From Desulfosporosinus sp049943955 (GTDB lineage Bacteria > Bacillota > Desulfitobacteriia > Desulfitobacteriales > Desulfitobacteriaceae): DNA of 64,000 nucleotides. The stretch is from positions 496,001-560,000 of the forward strand of contig NZ_JBNFTW010000001.1 in NCBI RefSeq assembly GCF_049943955.1, written 5' to 3'. The position numbers were made by a program, and so were the translations under genes. The notes below the pieces were generated by a model that saw only the letters and a list, made by a program, of their open reading frames with translations, was not told the origin of the DNA and ran no database searches. Shown here in pieces: positions 1 to 7,921 of the stretch. Numbering within the stretch: position 1 is the stretch's first letter; every line of letters starts with the position of its first letter.

Positions 1-2
1 TT

Positions 3-266
3 AATCAGCCCCTTGAGGTTCCTAATGCCGGGAGTATCTTTCGAAATCCACCCGGTGATTCTGCAGGGCGTTTGATTGAAACCGCCGGTTGGAAAGGAAA
101 GAGTGTCGGAGGTGCTCTAGTTTCAACGAAACATGCTAATTTTATTGTTAATACGGGTGGTGCTAAGGCCTACGATGTCCTCGCTCTGATCGGGGAGATT
201 CAGGAGGATATTCAACATAAATATGGGATTGCCTTGCAGACAGAAATAAAATATTTGGGGAAATAG
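3..266 (+). CDS. murB: UDP-N-acetylenolpyruvoylglucosamine reductase MurB, C-terminal part
   Basis: This is the 3' end of a gene that begins upstream of the window. The frame is open from base 3 and reads through NAGSIFRNPPGD and then AGRLIETAGWKG, both typical of the C-terminal domain of MurB, followed by HANFIVNTGGAKA. MurB reduces the enolpyruvyl group of UDP-GlcNAc-enolpyruvate with NADPH in peptidoglycan precursor synthesis. About 87 residues remain. murA follows after about 40 bases, so the two consecutive enzymes of the pathway are probably co-transcribed, although murA acts before MurB. Confidence 0.93.
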   Translation, partial: NQPLEVPNAGSIFRNPPGDSAGRLIETAGWKGKSVGGALVSTKHANFIVNTGGAKAYDVLALIGEIQEDIQHKYGIALQTEIKYLGK

Positions 267-309
267 AAGGTTTACCAGTAAAGTAGTGACACCAAGGAGG
301 AGAAAAACT

Positions 310-1575
310 ATGGCTATGGATCGCTATGTCATTACGGGAAAACAAAGGTTAGAGGGAACAATTCGTGTCAGTGGGGCCAAAAACTCTTCCCTTCCTTTAC
401 TAGCGGCAACTCTGCTTGCCGAAGGAACCTCCACATTGTTAGAAATCCCGGCCTTGGCAGATATCAGACATATGATTGAGGTTCTGGAACACTTGGGCTG
501 CAAAGTACAACGTCAAAATGAAGGGTTAACCATAGATGCAGCAGCCCTGGAATTTTGTGATGTTGATGAAGAGCTGATGCGGAAAATGCGTGCCTCTAAT
601 TTAATTTTAGGGCCTTTATTGGCACGCTATGGACGGGTAAAAATTTCAAGGCCCGGCGGATGTGCTATAGGATCTCGGCCGATGGATCAACATATTAAAG
701 GGCTGCAGCAGCTTGGAGTGAAAATTAAAGAAAGACATGGCTATATAGAAGCTTGGGCAGATCGCTTAGAGGGGGCGGAAGTTTATCTTGATGTACCGAG
801 CGTAGGGGCTACCGAAAACATCATGATGGCAGCAGTTTTAGCAAAGGGAACCACGGTGATCCGAAACGCGGCTCGTGAACCGGAAATTGTTGACCTGCAA
901 AACTTTCTCAATAAAATGGGAGCTAAAGTGCGTGGGGCGGGAATGGATGTCCTGAGAATTGACGGGGCAGACTCCCTTAAACCGGCTGAGCACACAGTGA
1001 TCCCAGATCGAATTGAGGCTGGAACGCATATGATAGCAGCCGTTATGACTGGGGGAGATTTAACGATCGAGAATGTTGTCCCGGAACATCTTGAGCCTGT
1101 TATTGCCAAATTACGACAGGCAGGGGCTAAGATCACGCTCCTCGATGATGCAGTTCGGGTCGAGAGGAAAGGCAAAATTCATAGCATTGATCTTAAAACA
1201 ATGCCATACCCCGGATTCCCGACCGATATGCAGCCGCAGTTTATGGCCATGTTGGCCTGTGCGGAGGGGACCAGCGTTATCACTGAAACGATTTTTGAAA
1301 ACCGTTTTCAGCATGTCGATGAGTTGTGTCGGATGGGCGCTCAAATTAAGGTTGAAGGTAGAACTGCCATTATTCGCGGAACTGGAACTTTGGAGGGAGC
1401 CTTCGTAGAGGCCACAGATCTAAGGGCCGGGGCAGCTCTTTTTCTGGCCGCTTTAGCTGCTGATGAAGCGACGGTCTTGGAAAGAGTCGATTATATCGAT
1501 CGTGGCTATGAAAATTTAGAAGAAAAATACCGTCATATAGGTGCCAAATTGCTGAGGGTCGCGCCTAAAAGTTAA
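310..1575 (+). CDS. murA: UDP-N-acetylglucosamine 1-carboxyvinyltransferase MurA
   Basis: MurA transfers enolpyruvate from PEP to UDP-GlcNAc, the first committed step of peptidoglycan synthesis, in the cytoplasm. The protein starts MAMDRYVITGKQRLEG and carries the early motif SGAKNSSLPLLAA. The catalytic-loop motif RPGGCAIGSRPMDQH has Cys at about residue 118, so the enzyme is of the fosfomycin-sensitive Cys type by family knowledge. The length of about 421 residues is normal. I chose ATG 310 because AAGGAGG lies 9 bases upstream; an in-frame GTG at 286 precedes that ribosome site and is unlikely. Confidence 0.97.
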   Translation: MAMDRYVITGKQRLEGTIRVSGAKNSSLPLLAATLLAEGTSTLLEIPALADIRHMIEVLEHLGCKVQRQNEGLTIDAAALEFCDVDEELMRKMRASNLILGPLLARYGRVKISRPGGCAIGSRPMDQHIKGLQQLGVKIKERHGYIEAWADRLEGAEVYLDVPSVGATENIMMAAVLAKGTTVIRNAAREPEIVDLQNFLNKMGAKVRGAGMDVLRIDGADSLKPAEHTVIPDRIEAGTHMIAAVMTGGDLTIENVVPEHLEPVIAKLRQAGAKITLLDDAVRVERKGKIHSIDLKTMPYPGFPTDMQPQFMAMLACAEGTSVITETIFENRFQHVDELCRMGAQIKVEGRTAIIRGTGTLEGAFVEATDLRAGAALFLAALAADEATVLERVDYIDRGYENLEEKYRHIGAKLLRVAPKS

Positions 1576-1686
1576 AATTCCTTCAATTAATGAGGAAACT
1601 GTAATATTTTGTTGGGAAAAAAATTTTTCAAAGGGCATGACAGAATAGGTTTGTATTCGTTATACTTGGAACAAGGAGGAATCACC

Positions 1687-2412
1687 ATGACTTCCAAGAA
1701 AACAAATACAACCTTCCTCTATCTGACGGCATTGACTATATTACTCGCACTGGGTTTGGCCTTATTCTTTCGCTCCAGTGCGTTTGTCGTACGAACTATT
1801 AAGGTTCAAGGTCTAAGTATTATTCCGGAAAATGAGATTCTAAAATTAGCCAATGGAGTTCAAGGACAGAATCTCTTACTCTTCGATCAAGAAGACCTCA
1901 AGAATAAGATTTTTCTGCATCCTCTCGTCCAAAACGTAACCTTTAAGAGGGTGCTGCCTCACACTTTAGTGATTCAGATTACTGAACGGACGCCTGTAGC
2001 ATTGGTCGTTGTTCCAAAAGGAGTATTGGAGGTAGATGCCCAGGGAACTTTTTTACGGCGGTTAGAGAGTTGGCCTAAAACAGATCATCCGGTCATAACG
2101 GGAGTTAAAGTCTTGGATACTACCGGACCGGGTCAGAATTTAAGTAATCCTTCTCTAACTGCGGCTCTTAGTTTATTAGGACAAGCTCCTAAGGAACTAT
2201 TGGGGCAGATTGGAGAACTTAATGTGAACTCAGTCCAGCAAATGACGTTGTTCTTAACAAGTGGTGTTGAGGTTCGGCTTGGACAAGCAAAAGAATGGAA
2301 GGACAAATTAAATGCTCTTTGGCAATTAATTAATGATAAAGAGTATAAATCATTCCAACAAGGGGTACGCTATATTGATTTTACAGCGGCCAAACCGGTT
2401 ATTGGCCGCTAA
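1687..2412 (+). CDS. ftsQ: Cell division protein FtsQ/DivIB
   Basis: This is a bitopic division protein of about 241 residues. It has a short basic N-terminus, one membrane segment (about residues 10-30), a POTRA-like start of the external domain (VRTIKVQGLSIIPENEILKL), then the FtsQ/DivIB region with HPLVQNVTFKRVLPHTL. By family knowledge it bridges the divisome with FtsL and FtsB/DivIC. ATG 1687 is preceded by CAAGGAGGA; an in-frame TTG at 1609 has no ribosome site. It sits between murA and sbp as in other spore formers. Confidence 0.9.
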   Translation: MTSKKTNTTFLYLTALTILLALGLALFFRSSAFVVRTIKVQGLSIIPENEILKLANGVQGQNLLLFDQEDLKNKIFLHPLVQNVTFKRVLPHTLVIQITERTPVALVVVPKGVLEVDAQGTFLRRLESWPKTDHPVITGVKVLDTTGPGQNLSNPSLTAALSLLGQAPKELLGQIGELNVNSVQQMTLFLTSGVEVRLGQAKEWKDKLNALWQLINDKEYKSFQQGVRYIDFTAAKPVIGR

Positions 2413-2432
2413 GTCGGGGGAGGATCTTTTAA

Positions 2433-2762
2433 ATGTGGTTACCGCTTTTAGGCTTAGTGCTAGGGTTAGCTATTGGGTATGTCAGCCCTTTTTCTGTCCC
2501 GATAGAATACGCTAAATACTTTTCTGTAGGAATTTTAGCTGCTTTGGATTCCGTTTTAGGAGGCATTCGTTCGGCTCAGGAGGACCATTTCGACAGTACT
2601 GTATTTCTAAGCGGGTTTTTCAGCAATATGCTTTTAGCAGCAGCTTTAGCCTACGTTGGAGATCGAATTGGGGTTGATCTTTATTTAGCGGCAATTGTAG
2701 CCTTTGGTGTGCGCTTGTTCAATAACCTTGGAAGTATTCGGCGTCACCTATTAAAAAAGTAG
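2433..2762 (+). CDS. sbp: Small basic membrane protein Sbp (DUF1290)
   Basis: This 109-residue hydrophobic protein matches the small basic protein family found beside ftsZ in Bacillus and clostridia. Three membrane segments are visible (about residues 3-20, 28-46 and 60-97), with the family motif FSVGILAALDSVLGGIRS. ATG 2433 follows GGGGGAGG. Its function is not settled. Its position between ftsQ and ftsZ is the place where ftsA often lies in other Firmicutes. Confidence 0.88.
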   Translation: MWLPLLGLVLGLAIGYVSPFSVPIEYAKYFSVGILAALDSVLGGIRSAQEDHFDSTVFLSGFFSNMLLAAALAYVGDRIGVDLYLAAIVAFGVRLFNNLGSIRRHLLKK

Positions 2763-3008
2763 CAATAACAGGCATGATTTATTCATTTTGCTGAAAGTTT
2801 TTATTTTAAAAAAAAGGGATAAGGCCTGTACATATAGAATTTGTAAGGTCATATGTATTAAAATGTTGAACAAGAGATTTTAAGTTTTCGCACCGGTAGT
2901 TTGTTAGGAATTATAACCTATTGACTAAGGTGCTTTTAGAGAGAATTGTTATAACATGGTTCATTTTTCTTTGTGTTCGGTCAGAATATGCGAGGGGGTT
3001 AAACCTAG

Positions 3009-4073
3009 ATGCTAGAATTTGAAACTGATTTAAACCAAATAGCCGAAATAAGGGTAATTGGTGTGGGTGGCGGAGGAAATAATGCGGTAAATCGTATGAT
3101 TACCGCTGGTTTACAAGGTGTAAATTTTATAACCGTTAATACAGATTCACAGGCACTGCAGCTTTCACATGCGAGCCAAAAAGTGCAAATTGGGATAAAG
3201 TTAACTAAAGGTCTTGGAGCAGGCGCAAATCCTGATATCGGTGCTAAAGCGGCGGAAGAAAGCCGCGAAGAACTGGCTAAGGCTCTTAAGGGCGCGGATA
3301 TGGTTTTTGTAACAGCCGGCATGGGCGGCGGTACGGGCACAGGAGGAGCACCAATTGTTGCTGAAGTGGCAAAGGAGATGGGAGCCCTCACAGTTGGTGT
3401 TGTCACCAGACCCTTTACGTTTGAAGGACGTAAAAGGGCTATGCAAGCCGAAAAGGGGATCGCTGAACTTAAAAGTAAAGTAGATACATTAATTACAATA
3501 CCTAATGACCGTTTGCTCCAGGTTGTGGACAAGCACACGACGATCCATGAAGCATTTCGGATTGCCGATGATGTTCTGCGCCAAGGGGTACAGGGGATTT
3601 CGGATTTAATAGCGGTACCTGGGCTGATCAATTTAGACTTTGCAGATGTGAAGACTATTATGTCCAATACCGGTTCTGCCTTAATGGGAATCGGACAAGC
3701 TACAGGCGAGAATCGAGCCGTTGATGCGGCCCGCAAAGCCATCTCCAGTCCTTTGTTGGAAACGTCAATCGAAGGTGCCAAGGGAGTGTTGCTTAACATC
3801 ACTGGTGGAATCAATTTAACACTCTTTGAAGTCAATGAGGCGGCAGGAATTATTTCTGAGGCGGCAGATCCTGAGGCTAACATTATCTTCGGTGCTGTAA
3901 TCGATGAGAATCTTAAAGAGGAATTAAGGGTTACTGTTATTGCCACTGGTTTTGACCAGCAATACGCAGGCCTTTCGGGAGCGCAAAGTAAGTCTCAGGA
4001 AACTACCATCATTAAACCGGTAACAAAAGAAGTGGATATTGATATTCCTGAGTTTCTGCGGCGCCGAAAGTGA
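3009..4073 (+). CDS. ftsZ: Cell division GTPase FtsZ
   Basis: FtsZ is the tubulin-like GTPase that forms the division ring. The 354-residue protein shows the GTP-binding sequence GVGGGGNNAVNRM near the N-terminus, the tubulin signature GGGTGTGGAPI at about residues 105-115, the T7-loop region DLDFADVKTIM-like (NLDFADVKTIM), and a conserved C-terminal tail DIDIPEFLRRRK that in the family binds SepF, FtsA or EzrA. SepF is encoded 10 kb downstream. GAGGGGG lies about 10 bases before ATG 3009. The 246-base gap before it is AT-rich and probably carries a promoter, but I see no convincing -35/-10 pair. The stop codon seems to lie within the end of a small repeat element (4076-4133). Confidence 0.98.
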   Translation: MLEFETDLNQIAEIRVIGVGGGGNNAVNRMITAGLQGVNFITVNTDSQALQLSHASQKVQIGIKLTKGLGAGANPDIGAKAAEESREELAKALKGADMVFVTAGMGGGTGTGGAPIVAEVAKEMGALTVGVVTRPFTFEGRKRAMQAEKGIAELKSKVDTLITIPNDRLLQVVDKHTTIHEAFRIADDVLRQGVQGISDLIAVPGLINLDFADVKTIMSNTGSALMGIGQATGENRAVDAARKAISSPLLETSIEGAKGVLLNITGGINLTLFEVNEAAGIISEAADPEANIIFGAVIDENLKEELRVTVIATGFDQQYAGLSGAQSKSQETTIIKPVTKEVDIDIPEFLRRRK

Positions 4074-4075
4074 AC

Positions 4076-4133
4076 TCGTTCAGCTAAAGCTGAACATCGG
4101 GGCTTCACTCCCACTTGAAGAAGTAGGAGTCTT
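4076..4133 (-). repeat. Short palindromic intergenic element, minimal copy (IS605-like ends)
   Basis: Read on the reverse strand, this shows a left hairpin (plus-strand ACTCCCACTT at 4107-4116 paired with AAGTAGGAGT at 4121-4130, one mismatch) and a right hairpin GTTCAGCTTTAGCTGAAC (4078-4095), then GAGTTCAC. The same ends recur at 35586, 51008 and 59194, but here only about 15 bases separate them. The terminal GAGTTCAC end reads TGAACTC on the plus strand and overlaps the ftsZ stop codon. I infer an internally deleted, non-autonomous IS200/IS605-type element. Confidence 0.6.
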
Positions 4134-4180
4134 GCGATTGGATAAAACAATTAAATGTACCATTGATCGATGCAAATACT

Positions 4181-4230
4181 AAAGGCGTTCTCGCTTCACT
4201 AGTAGTGGAGTAAGAACGCCTTTATTTAAT
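4181..4230 (+). terminator. Rho-independent terminator after ftsZ
   Basis: AAAGGCGTTCT at 4181-4191 pairs perfectly with AGAACGCCTTT at 4213-4223, and the inner bases CTTCACT/AGTGGAG extend the stem. A TTTATTTAA tract follows. It ends the murB-ftsZ transcript. Confidence 0.85.
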
Positions 4231-4490
4231 GATTAGGCAAGTAAAATTGGAGATTCAAGGAGGGCGCTAACAAGTTTTGGTACTGCCCCTTTGGCAAGTC
4301 GTTTCCTTAATTGTCGAATTGACTAATGACTAAGCCGGCAGTCACAAAGGAGTAAGCTAATCAACCTTGTATTATAAGTTTTACCTAGTAATTATTTTTA
4401 AAAACTTGATTTACCATGAAGGAATTCGGAGAATAATGTAGAATGTTGCAGAATAATTCAGGAATTTAAGATAAGAAGGATGATGTCTGT
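4231..4490 (+). other. Intergenic leader of the chemoreceptor gene with one possible Spo0A box
   Basis: No gene is visible in these 260 bases. TTGTCGAA at 4311-4318 matches the core of the Spo0A box (TGTCGAA) described in Bacillus and clostridia; a single 7-base match is weak. The last 100 bases are AT-rich and probably hold the promoter of the chemoreceptor gene, whose ribosome site is AGAAGGATGATG. Confidence 0.3.
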
Positions 4491-5861
4491 ATGGGATTAT
4501 TTAAGGGTAAGACCTCCGAAGTTCTTACGCCTAATTCCGATTGTGAAAAAATATATAAGGCTTTAAGCCAATCTGATTTTACCAGGTCATTGGAAGTCGA
4601 TATTGAGCCTTCAAGTCCCCTTTACCCTGTGGTGGAAATTCTTAACCGCGTCATTGCCGAGAGACAAGAGGCATCTTCGGCTTCCCTGAAGGATATCGAT
4701 AATTCTGTCAAGCGACTGATTGGTATGACCTCAATTCGCCAAATGCTGCATAAGGTCGAGGAACAAGCGGATCATTTAACAGGTCTTGCTGCTCAGTCTG
4801 AAGAATTGGGCGCTTCTTCGGATCAGGTTGCCCAGTCTGCTACTAATTCCTCGGGGTTTGTTGAACAAGCAACCACGGCGGCTGTTTCCGGAGGTGAAAA
4901 AATACAAGAAGCCATTCTCTTCGTTGAACGTTCCTTTGATGAATTTTCTATAGTCAGCCAACAGGTTCAAGAAGTATTGAATTCCATGAAGGACATTGAA
5001 AAGATTGTGACGGTTATTGCCGGTGTGGCTGATCAAACAAACTTACTGGCTCTCAATGCAGCTATCGAAGCGGCACGTGCCGGGGAGCAGGGTCGGGGAT
5101 TTGCTGTTGTGGCGGATGAGGTTCGTAAACTTGCCGAACATACAACGACATCGGTGACGGATATTCGTCAGAAAATTGCTGTTCTTAGTCAGAATTCTTT
5201 TGAAACAAATCAGAAGATTTCGGCACTTTCGCAAACGATGTCCAATGGCAAAACGATAATGCAGGAAGCAGCATCATCCTTAGAAGGAATTATCGAAAAT
5301 TTTACGTCGATCACAGAGGATATCCAAAATATTGCAGCCAGCAGTGAAGAGCAGAGTGCAGCCGTTCAAGAGGCAGCCGGAAGCATTTCCACGTTGACTC
5401 TGGCTGCCGAAGAAATTAAAAACATAGCTGAAGTAACCGGTCAAGGAATTTATGATCTTAGTCGGGAACTAGAAACAATTCGTTCAGAACAAGTGACAAG
5501 AGTTCCTACTATGTCCGATTATCAAGCTTTAGAATTGTGTAAAACAGACCATCTCTTATGGACATGGCGAATTTACAACTTACTTTTGGGGTATGAACAT
5601 CTGACTGCCAAGCAGGTTGGTGACCATCATGGCTGTCGTTTAGGTCAATGGGTTGAAAGCGACCAATCCATCCACTTTCGTTCCTCCAATGTATTGACCA
5701 AGCTGGAAGCTCCGCATAAACTAGTTCATGATCTAGCTCGTGAAGCGGCAACAGCGATAGAACAAGGCGATAAAACCAGAGGTGGAGAACTGCTTAAAAA
5801 GATGGCTCAAGCATCACAAGAGGTGGTTGCTGTTTTACAAGAACTACAACAAGAGTGTTAA
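4491..5861 (+). CDS. Soluble methyl-accepting chemotaxis protein with C-terminal CZB domain
   Basis: This 456-residue receptor has no membrane segment, signal peptide or HAMP domain. Residues about 80-330 are the MCP signalling coiled coil, with the hairpin-tip sequence DQTNLLALNAAIEAARAGE that contacts CheA and CheW. Residues about 340-450 form a chemoreceptor zinc-binding (CZB) domain: the four ligand-like residues His354, Cys382 (in HHGCRLGQW), His409 and His413 (in PHKLVH) are present. Soluble CZB receptors in other bacteria sense zinc or oxidants such as hypochlorite; the ligand here is unknown. It is a single-gene unit with its own terminator, lying between ftsZ and spoIIGA. No other chemotaxis gene is in the window. 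Confidence 0.9.
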   Translation: MGLFKGKTSEVLTPNSDCEKIYKALSQSDFTRSLEVDIEPSSPLYPVVEILNRVIAERQEASSASLKDIDNSVKRLIGMTSIRQMLHKVEEQADHLTGLAAQSEELGASSDQVAQSATNSSGFVEQATTAAVSGGEKIQEAILFVERSFDEFSIVSQQVQEVLNSMKDIEKIVTVIAGVADQTNLLALNAAIEAARAGEQGRGFAVVADEVRKLAEHTTTSVTDIRQKIAVLSQNSFETNQKISALSQTMSNGKTIMQEAASSLEGIIENFTSITEDIQNIAASSEEQSAAVQEAAGSISTLTLAAEEIKNIAEVTGQGIYDLSRELETIRSEQVTRVPTMSDYQALELCKTDHLLWTWRIYNLLLGYEHLTAKQVGDHHGCRLGQWVESDQSIHFRSSNVLTKLEAPHKLVHDLAREAATAIEQGDKTRGGELLKKMAQASQEVVAVLQELQQEC

Positions 5862-5889
5862 CGTAATTCGACGTAAGATCATTTTATAC

Positions 5890-5929
5890 CTGTCGGGAAT
5901 GAATCAAGCATTCCCGACAGTTTTTTTTA
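5890..5929 (+). terminator. Rho-independent terminator of the chemoreceptor gene
   Basis: CTGTCGGGAATG (5890-5901) and CATTCCCGACAG (5909-5920) form a perfect 12-base stem with a 7-base loop, followed by eight T residues (5921-5928). The T tract is followed directly by a repeat remnant that starts at 5930. Confidence 0.95.
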
Positions 5930-6023
5930 TTCAGCTTTAGTTGAACGAGTTCACTCACTTCTTCCCAAAGGCTAGCGGGTGGAAGACAGTGCCTTCGAGC
6001 ATCAGCTAAATTGTTCTTCTGAG
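5930..6023 (+). repeat. Remnants of two intergenic repeat families
   Basis: Bases 5930-5954 hold the right end of the palindromic element family: TTCAGCTTTAGTTGAA followed by CGAGTTCAC. No left hairpin is present. Bases 5981-6023 resemble the second family seen at 25531: GAAGACAGTGCCTTCG, then GCATCAGCTAAATTGTTCTT. Both pieces look truncated. I see no gene here. Confidence 0.5.
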
Positions 6024-6221
6024 ATTTACAGACAGTTAAGTGCTTAGGAAATTCAGAGTGTCGTCGATACTTGGGAGCTTGTCAGCAGCCAAGTTTGATC
6101 TAAAACTACACTACTCGTATTCATTCTCCTAAAAAATCCCAAACAGAACCACTGAAAGCGACAGCTTTTTCCTCCGTCGCTAAGCTATAATTTTTAGTAT
6201 AGATCTGGAAAGGATGCGTCA
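6024..6221 (+). promoter_or_regulatory. Upstream region of spoIIGA
   Basis: This stretch has no gene. AAGCTATAAT (6182-6191) could hold a -10 hexamer. GCGACAG (about 6159) and GTGTCGTCGA (about 6059) are imperfect matches to Spo0A boxes (TGTCGAA, either strand). In B. subtilis spoIIGA is activated by Spo0A, which is why I looked for them; the sequence alone does not prove control. Confidence 0.3.
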
Positions 6222-7139
6222 ATGAATGGAGCGATGACTTATCTCGATTTAGATATGCTCGTGAATGGAGGCGTAGATGCGCTACTTCTTATTCTTGCAG
6301 GCCGAATGCTTCATCTGCCAATTCGATCGAAACGAATACTGGCTGGGGTATTGCTTGGGGAAATTCCGGTAATCTTAGTGTGTTATTCCGGTCCGCCCTG
6401 GACGACTCTGAGCAAGTGGCTCATCCCTTTCCTCATGGTTTTAGCAGCCTACCCGATCCGGAGTATAAAGGTTTTTCTTAAAGTCTTCCTGGGGTTTTGG
6501 CTTTTTTCCGCCGGACTCGGGGGGTTTGTTTATGCTTTATGGGGGTGGATACAGTTTGATAAGGGTCTGGGTGATGACATGCTTACCCTTGTCAAAGGAA
6601 CTTTCTGGATTTTGCCCTTGTCAGGATTTTTATGGTGGATACTACAAGACCGCTGGCAGCGATGGCAGACAGGACGTTCTCACTTAGAAAAAAACCTTTT
6701 TGAACTGGAAATTGATTTCGAAGGTGATGGCCAAAAGCTCGTTAATTTTAAAGCTTTGTTGGATACAGGCAATCAGCTGACGGACCCCTTGAATGGCAAT
6801 CCTGTCTTACTTGTGGAAGAAGAGGCTGCAGCGGCCTCGATACCCCAGGAAATACAGTCCTTTCTTGAAATACCCTGGGAGGAGAGTAAGGATCCATGGC
6901 CATACTTATGGAAAGAAAATCCTAGTTTAATGAGACGTCTTGTTTTTATTCCCTTTCAAACTATTGATCGCCGAAGTTGGCTTCTAGGGATCAGACCTGC
7001 TCGGGTCACTTGTTTTGACAAGGATGGCCCCCGTCAAATCCAGGCAACTGTGGCTCTTGTCAAACAAATTTTAAGTTCGGAGGGTGAATATCAAGCGTTA
7101 CTGCACCCGGAACTATTGCAGAAAGGTGGAGATGAATAA
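6222..7139 (+). CDS. spoIIGA: Sporulation sigma-E factor-processing peptidase SpoIIGA
   Basis: SpoIIGA is the membrane aspartic protease that removes the pro-sequence of sigma-E in the mother cell. The 305-residue protein has about five hydrophobic segments in residues 10-150 and a soluble C-terminal protease half containing the catalytic motif LLDTGNQLTDPLNG with Asp181. GGAAAGGATG precedes ATG 6222; a second ATG at 6234 is possible. Its substrate gene sigE starts 3 bases after its stop codon, so the two are translationally close. Confidence 0.95.
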   Translation: MNGAMTYLDLDMLVNGGVDALLLILAGRMLHLPIRSKRILAGVLLGEIPVILVCYSGPPWTTLSKWLIPFLMVLAAYPIRSIKVFLKVFLGFWLFSAGLGGFVYALWGWIQFDKGLGDDMLTLVKGTFWILPLSGFLWWILQDRWQRWQTGRSHLEKNLFELEIDFEGDGQKLVNFKALLDTGNQLTDPLNGNPVLLVEEEAAAASIPQEIQSFLEIPWEESKDPWPYLWKENPSLMRRLVFIPFQTIDRRSWLLGIRPARVTCFDKDGPRQIQATVALVKQILSSEGEYQALLHPELLQKGGDE

Positions 7140-7141
7140 TT

Positions 7142-7864
7142 ATGTGGTGGAGTAATGTTCTCGATAAAATTAGCCGTTTTTGGGTGGTGTTTCGCCAGAA
7201 ATTCTTTTCGGCTCGAGGTATCTATTATGTCGGAAGCAGTGAAGCCTTGCCCCCTCCTCTAAATTCAGACGAAGAAGGGATGCTCTTAGAGCGTCTGGAA
7301 ATGGGTGATCCTTCGATCAGAGATATCTTAATTGAACGTAACCTCAGGCTCGTCGTGTACATTGCCAGAAAGTTTGAAAATACCGGGATAGGCATTGAAG
7401 ACCTGGTTTCTATCGGAACCATTGGCTTAATCAAAGCAGTTAACACGTTTGATCCGCAGAAAAAGATTAAATTGGCAACTTATGCTTCCCGTTGTATTGA
7501 AAATGAGATTCTGATGTATCTTAGACGTAATAATAAGACTCGTTCTGAGGTATCTTTTGATGAACCTTTAAACATTGATTGGGATGGGAATGAGTTATTG
7601 CTTTCAGATGTTCTGGGAACAGAAAATGATGTCATTTCCAAACCTATTGAAGAACAAGTTGACAGGCAGTTATTGCATTTAGCTATGGAAAGACTAACGA
7701 ACCGAGAAAAAATTATTATGGAATTAAGATTTGGCTTAGATAATGGGGTAGAGAAGACCCAAAAGGAGGTGGCGGATCGACTCGGTATCTCACAATCCTA
7801 CATTTCAAGACTCGAAAAAAGAATAATTCGCAGATTGCGTAAAGAATTTTGTCGTTTAGAATAA
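7142..7864 (+). CDS. sigE: RNA polymerase sporulation sigma factor SigE (pro-sigma-E)
   Basis: SigE directs early mother-cell transcription. The 240-residue protein starts with an amphipathic pro-sequence of about 28 residues ending at GIYYVGSSEALPPPL (Tyr28-Tyr29), where family knowledge places the SpoIIGA cut. Region 2 (NLRLVVYIARKF, then GLIKAVNTFDP) and region 4 with a helix-turn-helix (EVADRLGISQSYISRLEKR) are clear. It follows spoIIGA and precedes sigG, the usual order in spore formers. Confidence 0.97.
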   Translation: MWWSNVLDKISRFWVVFRQKFFSARGIYYVGSSEALPPPLNSDEEGMLLERLEMGDPSIRDILIERNLRLVVYIARKFENTGIGIEDLVSIGTIGLIKAVNTFDPQKKIKLATYASRCIENEILMYLRRNNKTRSEVSFDEPLNIDWDGNELLLSDVLGTENDVISKPIEEQVDRQLLHLAMERLTNREKIIMELRFGLDNGVEKTQKEVADRLGISQSYISRLEKRIIRRLRKEFCRLE

Positions 7865-7921
7865 GTAAAACGGTCAACGGGCATACTTTCCAACAGAATT
7901 GTCTGGGGAGGTGCTCTTAAG

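Noticed and set aside
783..1175. 130-codon reverse-strand frame inside murA
   Set aside because: Antisense shadow of murA with no start signal or protein-like motif.
2763..3008. Promoter of ftsZ with TTGACT at 2921 and TATAAC at 2950
   Set aside because: The spacer of 23 bases is too long for a normal sigma-A promoter, and a sigma-H pattern does not fit either.
3005..3946. 313-codon reverse-strand open frame opposite ftsZ
   Set aside because: It mirrors the codon pattern of ftsZ, has low-complexity Ser/Pro/Ala content and no ribosome site; it is a shadow of a certain gene.
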